A DNA stretch of 36,169 nucleotides from a virus: IMG/VR virus record IMGVR_UViG_3300042465_004335, positions 1 through 36,169 of that record. One strand, given 5' to 3'. The notes under the pieces are model-generated. The model was given only the letters and a program-made list of their open reading frames with translations, searched no databases and had not been told where the DNA came from. The translations under genes were made by a program, and so were the position numbers. This document shows positions 16,151-23,730 of the stretch, piece after piece. Positions within the stretch are counted from its first letter, which is position 1. Each line of letters starts with the position of its first letter.

Positions 16151-17038
16151 TTAGAACGGTACGTCGTCGGGTGGGTTATCCGTGAGCAACTCGTCGATGG
16201 TAGCACCAGGCATACCGGGCATCGGCTTGTAGGCTTCAGCGGACTGGTCGAGGGAGTCACGGAATGACTTGTCCTTAGCAGAAATCTTACCGTTGTAAGG
16301 CTTCGGCTGGTAGTTCTCGCGCCACCACTTAAGGGATGCCGGAGGCAGCTGACCAAGGGTCTGACCCTTCTGCTTGCCAAACGGGATGACCACTGTACGC
16401 CACGTGCCATCAGACTCCACAGGAGCAGGAGCAGGGGCTTGGGCTACAGGGGTTTGATACGAACGAGCAGGGGACTCAAAGGACTGAACAGGAGCAGGGG
16501 ATACACTGCCATCACCACCGGCCCAAGCAGGGAGGGATGGAGGATTCCAGCGGAAGCGAGTACCGTTCTTGGTCTTGCCGTCATACTTGCCATCGTTGGC
16601 AATGATAGCCCACGCTTCGGGTAGATCGTATAGGTAGCGCCCGATGCCCAGGTTCACCACGGCTCGCTTCATTGCACCAGAGGCAGCAGATTTGAACGGG
16701 TCGATGTCACCGCTGGCTTCTACAGCACAGCTGCCAGCCACGCTACGGCTATTGAAGACACGAGTCTCACCTTCCAGTAGGTTGAGGTCGATGGTGATGG
16801 TCACGGTGCAGACGGCTTGTGTGCCGATCTGGATGAACTTCTCTTCGTGCGACCAGCAAGTGCCGAACACTTCGTCCAAGCGTTCCATAGCAGCACGGTT
16901 GTCGATGTAGCACAGGCACTTCGCCCAGATGCTACCGTCTTGTTTGTCCCCGGAGGACTGGAGTCGCCACTCAATGCGTTCAGCAGAGAAGGGGGCGCGG
17001 AGTTGCTTGAGCATTTCTGTCTGTTTTTCGGTAATCAT
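16151..17038 (-). CDS. Rad52-family single-strand annealing protein (295 aa)
   Basis: The N-terminal 150 residues have the Rad52/Rad22 fold pattern: FSAERIEWR near residue 20, YIDNRAAMERLDEVFG near residue 44, and a GDIDPFKSAASGAMKRAVVNLGIGRYLYDL-type block near residue 110-135 (quoted as its key words PFKSAASGA, KRAV and GRYLY). A Pro/Ala/Ser-rich linker follows at about 175-215. Then comes a segment FGKQKGQTLGQLP with NYQPKPY that resembles the small C-terminal module of exonuclease-X-like proteins. The last residues DDVPF resemble the acidic tip of SSB proteins. Together with the RecE-like nuclease in the same operon this would form an annealing recombination module. Confidence 0.85.
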   Translation of the reverse strand: MITEKQTEMLKQLRAPFSAERIEWRLQSSGDKQDGSIWAKCLCYIDNRAAMERLDEVFGTCWSHEEKFIQIGTQAVCTVTITIDLNLLEGETRVFNSRSVAGSCAVEASGDIDPFKSAASGAMKRAVVNLGIGRYLYDLPEAWAIIANDGKYDGKTKNGTRFRWNPPSLPAWAGGDGSVSPAPVQSFESPARSYQTPVAQAPAPAPVESDGTWRTVVIPFGKQKGQTLGQLPPASLKWWRENYQPKPYNGKISAKDKSFRDSLDQSAEAYKPMPGMPGATIDELLTDNPPDDVPF

Positions 17039-17042
17039 AGGA

Positions 17043-17342
17043 TTAGATATCGTCGGTTAGGTTATTGTATTGGGTTAAAGGGATTTCTTTACTGTAGGAC
17101 TTCCACACATCGAAAGATGCTTCTTGGGAACGCCAGGCTGCGTTGAACGCATCAAGCACATCTGGGTGGAGGTCACGTCCGTGATGCATATTAAACTCAC
17201 GGAGGCTGTGGAAGACCTTCTCCATCTTGTCAGACAGATAGGCGACCTGGGTTTCTTGTTCGTTTGATAACACTTCGGCACGATCTACTTGTGCATTGGT
17301 GATGCGTAGTAAAGACCGAATGTCTTTTATGGGGTTGCTCAT
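17043..17342 (-). CDS. Hypothetical helical protein (99 aa)
   Basis: Small protein with helical N-terminus (DIRSLLRITNAQVDRAEVLS) and a middle segment rich in His and aromatic residues (REFNMHHGRDLHP). No motif or membrane segment is present. It lies 4 bases upstream of the Rad52-like gene and 18 bases downstream of the transglycosylase. No SD. Function unknown. Confidence 0.6.
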   Translation of the reverse strand: MSNPIKDIRSLLRITNAQVDRAEVLSNEQETQVAYLSDKMEKVFHSLREFNMHHGRDLHPDVLDAFNAAWRSQEASFDVWKSYSKEIPLTQYNNLTDDI

Positions 17343-17360
17343 TGTGGTGGGTAGGGAAAG

Positions 17361-17837
17361 TTACTGGGCTAGGATGCCCTTGGCTCGCAGGAGGATTGCC
17401 CTGCGTTTGCCGGAGGTTACGTTCTCGTTGAAGTAGAAAACCTTGGCTTGGTTGTAGCCCATATTGTAAGCCATATACAACTTCATAGGAGTAGGCTTAA
17501 TCTTGTTACGAATCATACGCTCCTCGTGCATCTTAAGGATGAGTTCAGCTGCGTGATGCGACATCGTATAGTCGTGAGCATACGTCTTCCAGTTGGATGA
17601 CAGGAGGGGATCGTGAGGGCCGGCAGTCACTCGATTGTAAGCAACAGCGTCAGCCCAAGCCGCCTCTGAAATCTGGAACGCGCCAAGACTACGACCATCG
17701 TCACCGACAGCGTTCTCGTTTAAGTTAGACTCAATGATACCAACCTTGTGGACGAGGTCAGAAGTAACAAGAGATTTGGCTTCGCAGGAGGCAACAGCCA
17801 GGAGCAGTGATAGCAGACGATTCATAAGGATGTGCAT
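17361..17837 (-). CDS. Exported lytic transglycosylase (SLT-like endolysin candidate, 158 aa)
   Basis: The N-terminus MNRLLSLLLAVASC is a signal peptide with a lipobox-like V-A-S-C; either Met1 or Met5 may be the start. The catalytic domain follows: IIESNLNENA with Glu36 as the probable catalytic acid, GRSLGAFQIS corresponding to the GLMQ(I/L) motif, and AYNMGYNQA corresponding to the AYN.G motif. This is the SLT/lysozyme-like fold that cleaves the MurNAc-GlcNAc bond of peptidoglycan. The signal peptide points to Sec export, holin-independent at least in part. It is the only clear wall hydrolase in the window, yet it sits in the replication operon far from the holin candidates. Confidence 0.8.
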   Translation of the reverse strand: MHILMNRLLSLLLAVASCEAKSLVTSDLVHKVGIIESNLNENAVGDDGRSLGAFQISEAAWADAVAYNRVTAGPHDPLLSSNWKTYAHDYTMSHHAAELILKMHEERMIRNKIKPTPMKLYMAYNMGYNQAKVFYFNENVTSGKRRAILLRAKGILAQ

Positions 17838-17862
17838 TGTATGGGGACTAAATGTTCGTTGG

Positions 17863-18111
17863 TCAATATCTTTTCTTTAAATCTTTTAGGTAGTCATTTA
17901 ACGCTTGTTCACGGGCTGCACGGATGTGCTTACAGACCCGTTGCTCCTCTGGTTTATCCCACAGGCGGCGACTCCAATGTTCACAGGTGCAGTTGTTCGT
18001 AAGGATGTTGGTCGTGTAGTATGTCTGGCTGGTCTGGCTCTTGACCTTCCATAGCGTCAGCGGATACCGGCAGTCCAGTGCCTCAAGAGTGAACTGGGTG
18101 GTAGTATTCAC
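17863..18111 (-). CDS. SWIM-type zinc-finger protein (82 aa)
   Basis: C-T-C-E-H followed about 16 residues later by C-K-H gives the CxC...CxH signature of SWIM zinc fingers, which bind DNA or partner proteins and occur in recombination mediators. The start is uncertain: the GTG at 18111 gives a 29-base overlap with the DnaC-like gene; an ATG at 18177 would give 104 aa but a 95-base overlap with residues that look like an out-of-frame shadow. No SD at either. The recombination genes nearby fit a Shu2/Sws1-like accessory role, by analogy only. Confidence 0.65.
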   Translation of the reverse strand: MNTTTQFTLEALDCRYPLTLWKVKSQTSQTYYTTNILTNNCTCEHWSRRLWDKPEEQRVCKHIRAAREQALNDYLKDLKKRY

Positions 18112-18778
18112 GGAGTCGGCGCAGGAAGGCTTCACCTGTTTCCTTGTTGTTGAACCTGTCGAGGAGGGTAGTTCCATTGTAGTTGGTTGTGATGATTGTG
18201 GGTCGGAGATTGCTGGTGCGTTCGTCTAGGATAGCGAACAAGTCTGCCTCTAGTCTGGGAGTCAGTCGTTCCTTCCCTAGATCGTCGAACGCCAGGAGTG
18301 GAACGGTGCAGAAGAAGTCGAGTACCTTGCCGTGCTTGTGGTCTTCAAAGCCCTTCTCGATGGAGGCTTCCAGTTTCCGCATAGGCAACCATACTGCCCG
18401 TGCCGGGAAGTCGTGCAACCACAGGCGATTGAAGATGAGCCACGCAGACCTTGTCTTGCCCGTCCCAGTTGTCCCGTGGAGCAGGATACTAGCCTTGATG
18501 GACGGTGACCATCCCGATGCCGTCTGAAGGCTCTGAGGGAGCAGGGTGAGGTCTGTATCAAGGAACGCCTTTGGATAGTCTGGGTGATAGTGGATGAACT
18601 TGTAGCCCTTGCCAGCGAACATCTCCGTGTAACTGAAGGGGTGCGTGAAGTGGGAAGTCTTCCCGCTGACAGCGCAAGGCTCACAGGTGTAGAAGTTCAG
18701 CAGTTGATTCTTGTTCGTGTCCAGCACAGGGGTCACCGGCCCTTTGCATCCACGGCAGTATGGTCGTTCAGAATCCAT
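18083..18778 (-). CDS. DnaC/IstB-like AAA+ helicase loader (231 aa)
   Basis: N-terminal zinc ribbon (Cys8, Cys11, Cys32, Cys35) followed by an AAA+ core: Walker A GTTGTGKT at 102-109, Walker B LLAFDDLGKE at 161-170, sensor-1 TTNY at 197-200 and a basic RRLREY near 220-225. This is the plan of DnaC/DnaI/IstB loaders that place a replicative helicase on DNA. The upstream winged-helix protein would act as the matching initiator. No replicative helicase gene lies in the window, so the loader may recruit the host helicase or one encoded elsewhere. Confidence 0.85.
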   Translation of the reverse strand: MDSERPYCRGCKGPVTPVLDTNKNQLLNFYTCEPCAVSGKTSHFTHPFSYTEMFAGKGYKFIHYHPDYPKAFLDTDLTLLPQSLQTASGWSPSIKASILLHGTTGTGKTRSAWLIFNRLWLHDFPARAVWLPMRKLEASIEKGFEDHKHGKVLDFFCTVPLLAFDDLGKERLTPRLEADLFAILDERTSNLRPTIITTNYNGTTLLDRFNNKETGEAFLRRLREYYHPVHS

Positions 18779-19415
18779 TAGCGTGGTCGTCCTTGGTTAA
18801 GATTTTAGAAAAAGATTTACTGTTGTACCCAGACTTCTTCTCCGGGAATAGACCCTGCCAGTCGTTGGAGATAGATCGGTTGATGCAGTCAGTGGCTTCA
18901 GCCTCAGTCATCGCTCCTAGCATAACGAGCTGCTTCTGCTGGGCTAGGTCAGACAAAGCCTTCTTGGACGAACGTCTGTACTTCACCCACTCATCCCAAA
19001 CTCTCCTAAACATAGGACTGTGAGGAAGGGGTAAGGGGTTATTATTATCTTCTGTGTTATCCTCTGTACTATATGTATGAAGTCTATTTCGTGGGGGGGG
19101 TGAAATAGGTTTCGTGGGGGGTACGAAATTGGCTGCATCCCCCTTGAGGGCTACGAGAGCCTGTTTCTCTACCGTCCGCAGGATGCGTTTACCGTCCACG
19201 TCCAGGCGTACCACAAGGCCGGTATCAATGAGGGTCTTGATGAGGTTCTGGACTTGTCTGGGAGTCAGCGCCAGGTTCGTGGCAATCCATCCGTTGGACG
19301 CATAGCATCCCTCGTTGCCATCCAAGGCATCAATCAGTCCGTAGAGGACACGGGCAGACAAAGGAATGTCCACCCGTTCCAGTACAGCCTTGGGAATCCA
19401 AGTGCCGTGTGTCAT
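18768..19415 (-). CDS. Winged-helix replication initiation-like protein (215 aa)
   Basis: Residues about 8-80 form a helix-turn-winged helix (LSARVLYGLIDAL...GWIATNLALTPRQVQNLIKTLIDTGLV with the recognition helix near RQVQNLIKTL), as in phage O/DnaD-like replication proteins. A Pro/Asn-rich linker (about residues 98-130) is followed by a C-terminal helical part resembling primosomal/DnaT-type segments (FRRVWDEWVKYRR). The linker is encoded by a stretch containing an 8-G run on the plus strand at 19093-19100. It overlaps the helicase-loader gene by 11 bases, the usual initiator-loader order. Confidence 0.75.
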   Translation of the reverse strand: MTHGTWIPKAVLERVDIPLSARVLYGLIDALDGNEGCYASNGWIATNLALTPRQVQNLIKTLIDTGLVVRLDVDGKRILRTVEKQALVALKGDAANFVPPTKPISPPPRNRLHTYSTEDNTEDNNNPLPLPHSPMFRRVWDEWVKYRRSSKKALSDLAQQKQLVMLGAMTEAEATDCINRSISNDWQGLFPEKKSGYNSKSFSKILTKDDHANGF

Positions 19416-19420
19416 ATACT

Positions 19421-20224
19421 TTAGACCGTATCGCCTAGAGTAAGAGTCAACGGCTTGCCAAAGTTGAAGCCTGGGAACACATCGGACTCATAGCAGTCGT
19501 TGTAGATGCGGTAGTATTCGTCCAGACGCAGTTCAGCGTGAGCAAGCCAGCCTTCGTCTAGGACAACCTTGCAAGCGTCGTGAGCAGCCGTTTCTGTTTC
19601 AACAAAGTACAACGCCATCTCTGCCGGAGAACGGTTGAGGGCGATCTGGAGACAGCGACGATAGTGAGCGAGTTGAATGTCGTAGCCACGGTCACGGATA
19701 TCCCAGAACAGGGACTTCTTCGTGAGAGCCTTGCCGTAAGTCTTGATGTCACCGATGTACAAGTCCTCGCCATCGTTGGCTAGGATATCGATACGCGCCT
19801 TCATCGGGAAACCATACTTGGGATGCTTGACGAAGATAGTAACCTCCGTGTCAATCCTGCCACGCTTATGCAGCTCGGCATAGTATGGATAGTTAGCAAG
19901 AGAGTTTGCCGTTGCCTTGCCCTGCTCCATAGAGGCCGGGGACAGGAGGATGCCGTCTGGGTGTTCGGTGCGCCAAGTAGCACGGGCAGTCTTGCTACCT
20001 TCACCCGTAGTCGGGAGACAGGCGAAGTTGTCTAACGTGCCACGGTCAATCAACAGTGCGTGGACGTAGTTGCCTAGGTCGGTGGCAGCTGAAGACTCGA
20101 ACGTGTCGGTCTTGGCGTACAGAGGAGAGACAGCAAACTTCTTGAGGAAGGATGCGTTAACTCCGGGGTTCTTTTTGTAATCTGCGAAGGACAGATCGTG
20201 GATGATGTCGGATGGATTGCTCAT
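19421..20224 (-). CDS. RecE-like PD-(D/E)XK exonuclease (267 aa)
   Basis: Core nuclease motifs are visible: Glu in DTEVTIFV (about residue 125), KARIDILA with the first Asp (about 144), IGDIKTYG with D-x-K (about 157-159), and DIQLAHYRR with the conserved Gln and Tyr (about 181-186). The N-terminal part (Y...NPGVNASFLKKF; LGNYVHALLID) is typical of the exodeoxyribonuclease VIII-like phage family. It would resect double-stranded ends to give single strands for the Rad52-like protein. Spacing to its neighbours is 5 and 17 bases. Confidence 0.85.
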   Translation of the reverse strand: MSNPSDIIHDLSFADYKKNPGVNASFLKKFAVSPLYAKTDTFESSAATDLGNYVHALLIDRGTLDNFACLPTTGEGSKTARATWRTEHPDGILLSPASMEQGKATANSLANYPYYAELHKRGRIDTEVTIFVKHPKYGFPMKARIDILANDGEDLYIGDIKTYGKALTKKSLFWDIRDRGYDIQLAHYRRCLQIALNRSPAEMALYFVETETAAHDACKVVLDEGWLAHAELRLDEYYRIYNDCYESDVFPGFNFGKPLTLTLGDTV

Positions 20225-20241
20225 AGGTGAGGAAAGGGGTG

Positions 20242-20682
20242 TTACTCTTGGTAGGGGGCAATGTCAACAACAACCATAGGGAGTTCTCCGTGACCCTTGC
20301 GGAGTATCAGTTCAACGATAAGCCCGTCATCCTTCAGCCAGCCAGAGTCAACAAGGCAATCCAGCACAGACTTGGCTAGGTTATCCAGGTCGGGACGGGT
20401 AGACTTTGCTACCACATCAGCCCCGGTCTTGTCGGCAGTCTTCTTGCTTTCCTTGGTGTGCGGGTAGACGAACACTATACCCACTTGGCAAGGCTCGTCA
20501 AGGGGGGTGACCTTGGCTTCCTGCGCCAGCGTCTTCATCATACTCGTAGCCTGGACACTCCACTTCTTAGCAGAGGACTTAGCCATCTTTCCCACAAACA
20601 TCTGTCCTGTCTTCTTGTTCTTGAGGATACGCAGGGCTGCTTGATGCGTGGGAGGCGGTTCGATCTGGATGTGGAACAACAT
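20242..20682 (-). CDS. rusA: RusA-like Holliday junction resolvase (146 aa)
   Basis: Contains the RusA signature RPDLDNLAKSVLDCL at about residues 96-110 with metal-binding Asp98 and Asp100, then GWLKDDGLIVEL with Asp118/Asp119, and a basic N-terminal half. RusA proteins cut four-way junctions as dimers, resolving recombination and replication intermediates before packaging. This is the first gene of the minus-strand operon. An AAGGAAGG lies about 12 bases before ATG. It faces a divergent plus-strand promoter region. Confidence 0.9.
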   Translation of the reverse strand: MLFHIQIEPPPTHQAALRILKNKKTGQMFVGKMAKSSAKKWSVQATSMMKTLAQEAKVTPLDEPCQVGIVFVYPHTKESKKTADKTGADVVAKSTRPDLDNLAKSVLDCLVDSGWLKDDGLIVELILRKGHGELPMVVVDIAPYQE

Positions 20683-20700
20683 AGTTTACGGTTACCTTCC

Positions 20701-20728
20701 TTGATTAACTAGGTCAACTGTGTATATT
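20701..20728 (+). promoter_or_regulatory. Sigma70-type promoter of the plus-strand early block
   Basis: TTGATT at 20701-20706 and TATATT at 20723-20728 separated by 16 bases, in the only divergent intergenic gap (20683-20734). The expected start of transcription falls at about the ATG at 20735, so the first mRNA may have almost no leader. No good -10/-35 pair was found for the leftward operon, which must also start in this gap or further upstream. Confidence 0.55.
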
Positions 20729-20734
20729 GACTTA

Positions 20735-21211
20735 ATGGATACAGACCCAAAGTTTCAGCGATTGGATGGCACAGACCCGGAGGCCGGCAAGAAGTTACCC
20801 AAGCACACTGTCAAGCGTATCGAGCAACTGCTGAAGCAAGGCACAGCCCCATCTGACACAGCCAAGATGACAGCAGTCGAGCCACGGATCGTCGGAGAAA
20901 TCCGTAACAACTTACAGGATACAGGACAACTCGACATCCTGGCGTTCAAGCGCAAGACCGCACACCGCCTTGCATCGTTTGTAGACAAGGCAACTGAACG
21001 ACTAGAGGCAGAGGTAGATGGCATCCCCCTTGGGCAACTGATGCTTTCAGCTGCCATTGCCATCGATAAGTTGGACAAGTTGGTTGACCCGACACCCACC
21101 GTTAACATTAAAGCCGAGTTGCGTATCTCTGCGGACGACATCAATAAGTTGTTGGATACCAGGAGTTTAATCATAGATGCCGAGACAATCGACCCGCCTA
21201 AGTCGGAATAA
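20735..21211 (+). CDS. HTH-like DNA-binding protein (158 aa)
   Basis: The ATG at 20735 is preferred; a GTG 15 bases upstream is also possible. The segment TVKRIEQLLKQGTAPSDTAKMT...RIVGEIRNN at about residues 25-57 looks like a helix-turn-helix with a short turn. A helical region (AHRLASFVDKATERLEAEV) and a beta/helix tail rich in Asp and Leu follow. First gene rightward of the divergent promoter, typical for an early regulator. A small-terminase-like fold is an alternative. Confidence 0.6.
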   Translation: MDTDPKFQRLDGTDPEAGKKLPKHTVKRIEQLLKQGTAPSDTAKMTAVEPRIVGEIRNNLQDTGQLDILAFKRKTAHRLASFVDKATERLEAEVDGIPLGQLMLSAAIAIDKLDKLVDPTPTVNIKAELRISADDINKLLDTRSLIIDAETIDPPKSE

Positions 21212-21243
21212 AATCACAAAAGAGTTATTTAGGCATTGACTGA

Positions 21244-21278
21244 AGGAAGGGGCTTTGCCATCACTGGCATTCCTTCCT
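21244..21278 (+). promoter_or_regulatory. Inverted repeat abutting a start codon
   Basis: AGGAAGG (21244-21250) pairs with CCTTCCT (21272-21278), and GCCA (21257-21260) pairs with TGGC (21265-21268) around a TCAC loop. The right arm ends exactly at the ATG at 21279. The left arm is a strong SD-like sequence that would be hidden when folded. It may be a translational switch or an operator. Confidence 0.4.
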
Positions 21279-21614
21279 ATGAGCAATCAACCTAATCCAC
21301 ATTACATCTGTGTCTTAAACATTCGGGCTATCCCTGTCCCGAACTGCCACAGTCAAATCGTAAGCATTCACAAAGACCCGACTGATTTCATTGGTCGCAT
21401 CAACGAGAAGGCTAGTCAGTTCCCAGAGTTCATCGCTCACGAATGGTTCGTGCGCCCGGTGCGTGTCTATCGCTACGATAGTGAGAACACTCTGCTTGCC
21501 GATCTCGACTCCGGCTATAACTACCCGCTGGCTTACACAGACGAGTTTGGTGTTGTTGTCTTTAACAAGAAGCACCCTCTCCACGCTCAATACATTCTCC
21601 CTCAAACCAAATAA
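21279..21614 (+). CDS. Hypothetical protein (111 aa)
   Basis: ATG at 21279 follows the inverted repeat; an in-frame TTG at 21255 has a better-placed AGGAAGGGG upstream and would add 8 residues. The protein is beta-rich with aromatic residues (EWFVRPVRVYRYD; GYNYPLAYTDEFGVVVF). No motif, no membrane segment. It ends 2 bases before the next ATG. Function unknown. Confidence 0.6.
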   Translation: MSNQPNPHYICVLNIRAIPVPNCHSQIVSIHKDPTDFIGRINEKASQFPEFIAHEWFVRPVRVYRYDSENTLLADLDSGYNYPLAYTDEFGVVVFNKKHPLHAQYILPQTK

Positions 21615-21616
21615 CA

Positions 21617-21991
21617 ATGACCCAAGAAACCCAAACCAAGCAGAAGCCTCAGTCCATCGTAGAGATGGTTGAGTTCTTCGACCTAAACAAGCGTCCGGCT
21701 CAACGCCTCCACGATGCAGTCACCGACGATGTAGTCAAGGCTCTGACCTGGACGACCCTGCGTTCGCTGGCATTCGCTTGTCGTGACCCCAAGACCAGTG
21801 CCAAGGGTATCACCCTATCCCAGAAGGTTATGATGTACCGCAAGTACGACAAACTCTGGGAGTCCATCGCTGAAGCCGTCAAGGTCTACGGCGCTAACAT
21901 CAACAACGTGAAGTGCGAACCAGAGATTGGCGAAGACGTAGCTGCCTTCCGCACTCGCTTCCTTCAGTCCGTTCTGGGTCTGACCAAGTGA
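21617..21991 (+). CDS. Hypothetical helical protein (124 aa)
   Basis: Helical protein with basic and aromatic patches (MMYRKYDKLWESIAEAVKVYG). No catalytic motif. ATG two bases after the previous stop, no SD; its stop overlaps the next gene's GTG (GTGA). Probably co-translated with the coiled-coil protein and methyltransferase that follow. Confidence 0.6.
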   Translation: MTQETQTKQKPQSIVEMVEFFDLNKRPAQRLHDAVTDDVVKALTWTTLRSLAFACRDPKTSAKGITLSQKVMMYRKYDKLWESIAEAVKVYGANINNVKCEPEIGEDVAAFRTRFLQSVLGLTK

Positions 21992-22221
21992 GTAACGAGG
22001 AACACCTTAATTCCTTACACGCACAAAACGAAGAACTCGAAATGGAAATCCAAATCCAATGCGAGGAGAAAGAAATCCTCCAGAAACATATCGAATCTAT
22101 GAAGAAAATCCTCAACCAGTTTGAGACGATCTGTTCGGGTCGTGCCTCTGACCCGATGGTCGCTACCATCAAGAAGTGGCGCATCCTCAAGAAGAAAATC
22201 GCAAAGGAGAATATCGTCTGA
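21988..22221 (+). CDS. Small coiled-coil protein (77 aa)
   Basis: The GTG start was chosen for its GTGA overlap. A continuous amphipathic, highly charged helix spans about residues 4-50 (HAQNEELEMEIQIQ; EEKEILQKHIESMKKIL), followed by a basic C-terminus (KKWRILKKKIAKEN). It overlaps the methyltransferase start by one base (TGATG). It could be a partner of the methyltransferase, by linkage only. Confidence 0.6.
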   Translation: MSNEEHLNSLHAQNEELEMEIQIQCEEKEILQKHIESMKKILNQFETICSGRASDPMVATIKKWRILKKKIAKENIV

Positions 22222-23717
22222 TGCGATACCTTTCAGTATGCTCCGGGATTGAAGCTGCATCTGTGGCTTGGCATAAACTTGGCTGGACTCCAGTCGGGTT
22301 TGCAGAGATTGAACCATTCCCGTGCGAGGTACTGAAGCAAAGATATCCAGACGTAAAAAATTATGGCGACCTCACAAACTACGAACAATGGGACATCGAA
22401 CCAGGAACAGTTGACGTTCTGGTTGGCGGCCCCCCCTGCCAAGCATTTAGCGTGGCCGGTCTTAGAGAAGGAATGGCTGACCCACGTGGTAACCTATCCC
22501 TCCTCTACTTCGGACTTGTTAACCGAATTAAGCCAAAGTGGATTGTGTACGAGAATGTTCCGGGACTCCTGTCAGCGAGGGGTGGATCAGATTTTTCGTC
22601 CCTCATCTCTGCGTTGGCTGAATGCGGGTATGGGTTCGCCTACAGAATGCTCGACGCACAGCACTTCGGTCTGGCCCAGCGTCGGCAAAGAATCTTCCTC
22701 GTTGGCTGCCGTTCTGGAGACTGGCGACATTCCGCAGCGGTACTATTTGACGGCCCAAGCAGCTTCGGGCATTTTAAGAAGGGCGAGGAAGAGGGAGAAG
22801 AAGTTGCCCCCACTACTGGAGTCGGCGCTGGAAGCCCAAGCCGAATCAACTGCACACCTGGAGGAATCTCCGGAACAGTCAGCAACAAGTGGCACAAAGG
22901 AAGTGGAGGGCCAGCAGGAGATGAACATTACAACTTGGTCGCAGACGGACGACCAGTAGAGTTGCCCATTGCTTTCAAGGTACGATGCGGTGGCGAGTAC
23001 ACAGGTACAAAAGGTGGAGAGGTAAAGCCAACTGAACGAGGTGGTACTGGTATGCTCCACTATGAAGACAAAACATTTACTGTCGCTGCTACCCAAGACC
23101 AGTTTGTAGCCACGCCTGTGACGTACAGCATCCGTGAGGACAGCAGTGCCAACACGTTCCACGTTAAGGAAACCGACACGGCTCTATGCGTTACGTCCAT
23201 TCGTCCATCGCCTATGGCTCAACACGCACAGAACTTTATCGTTCAACCACAACAGTTACTGTACGAGAACCATCCTAACGACAGCCGTGTAACCGGCCCT
23301 CACGATGTAGCGCCTACCATAGCTGCACGTTTCGGTACGGGTGGTGGCAATGTACCGTTTGTACAGAACGTATCTGCGGTAGCATTCCAACCTGGCAACC
23401 TCGCACGACGTGCCGGAAGCGACCCATCAACGGAAGTCTTCCCTACTTTGTCCAAGGATAGCGGTGACCAGAATCCTCACGTCGCTGTGCCGATGGCGGT
23501 ACGTCGCTTGACTCCCGAAGAATGTGAAGCCCTGCAAGGGTTTCCAAGAAACCACACCAGAATCTCTTGGCGCGGTAAGTCCCCGGAAGATTGTCCAGAT
23601 GGCCCAAGGTATAAAGCCATAGGAAACTCGATGGCTACCAACTGTATGCACTGGATAGGTAGACGCATCCAATTGGTTGACGATCTGGTTACCGAGTTGA
23701 ACCAGAAGCAGGGGTAG
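22221..23717 (+). CDS. Orphan DNA (cytosine-5) methyltransferase (498 aa)
   Basis: ATG at 22221 overlaps the previous stop and starts directly with motif I (YLSVCSGIEAAS). Motif IV GGPPCQAFSVAG carries catalytic Cys73; ENVPG (111-115) is motif VI; QRRQRIFLVG (153-162) is motif VIII; LTPEECEALQGFP and AIGNSM near residues 430-475 are motifs IX and X. These define a Dcm-type C5 enzyme that methylates DNA using S-adenosylmethionine. About 260 residues separate motifs VIII and IX, a long target-recognition region rich in Gly, Thr and Val. No restriction endonuclease is adjacent, so it is likely a protective or regulatory orphan enzyme. Confidence 0.92.
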   Translation: MRYLSVCSGIEAASVAWHKLGWTPVGFAEIEPFPCEVLKQRYPDVKNYGDLTNYEQWDIEPGTVDVLVGGPPCQAFSVAGLREGMADPRGNLSLLYFGLVNRIKPKWIVYENVPGLLSARGGSDFSSLISALAECGYGFAYRMLDAQHFGLAQRRQRIFLVGCRSGDWRHSAAVLFDGPSSFGHFKKGEEEGEEVAPTTGVGAGSPSRINCTPGGISGTVSNKWHKGSGGPAGDEHYNLVADGRPVELPIAFKVRCGGEYTGTKGGEVKPTERGGTGMLHYEDKTFTVAATQDQFVATPVTYSIREDSSANTFHVKETDTALCVTSIRPSPMAQHAQNFIVQPQQLLYENHPNDSRVTGPHDVAPTIAARFGTGGGNVPFVQNVSAVAFQPGNLARRAGSDPSTEVFPTLSKDSGDQNPHVAVPMAVRRLTPEECEALQGFPRNHTRISWRGKSPEDCPDGPRYKAIGNSMATNCMHWIGRRIQLVDDLVTELNQKQG

Positions 23718-23730
23718 GTATGTTGTATGT

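Noticed and set aside
16151-16410. 142-aa extension of the 55-aa acidic protein
   Set aside because: The extra part is an out-of-frame shadow of the Rad52-like gene; the ATG at 16149 follows that gene's stop by one base.
22363-22959. 198-aa plus-strand frame inside the methyltransferase
   Set aside because: Lies wholly within the methyltransferase frame, which carries intact family motifs.
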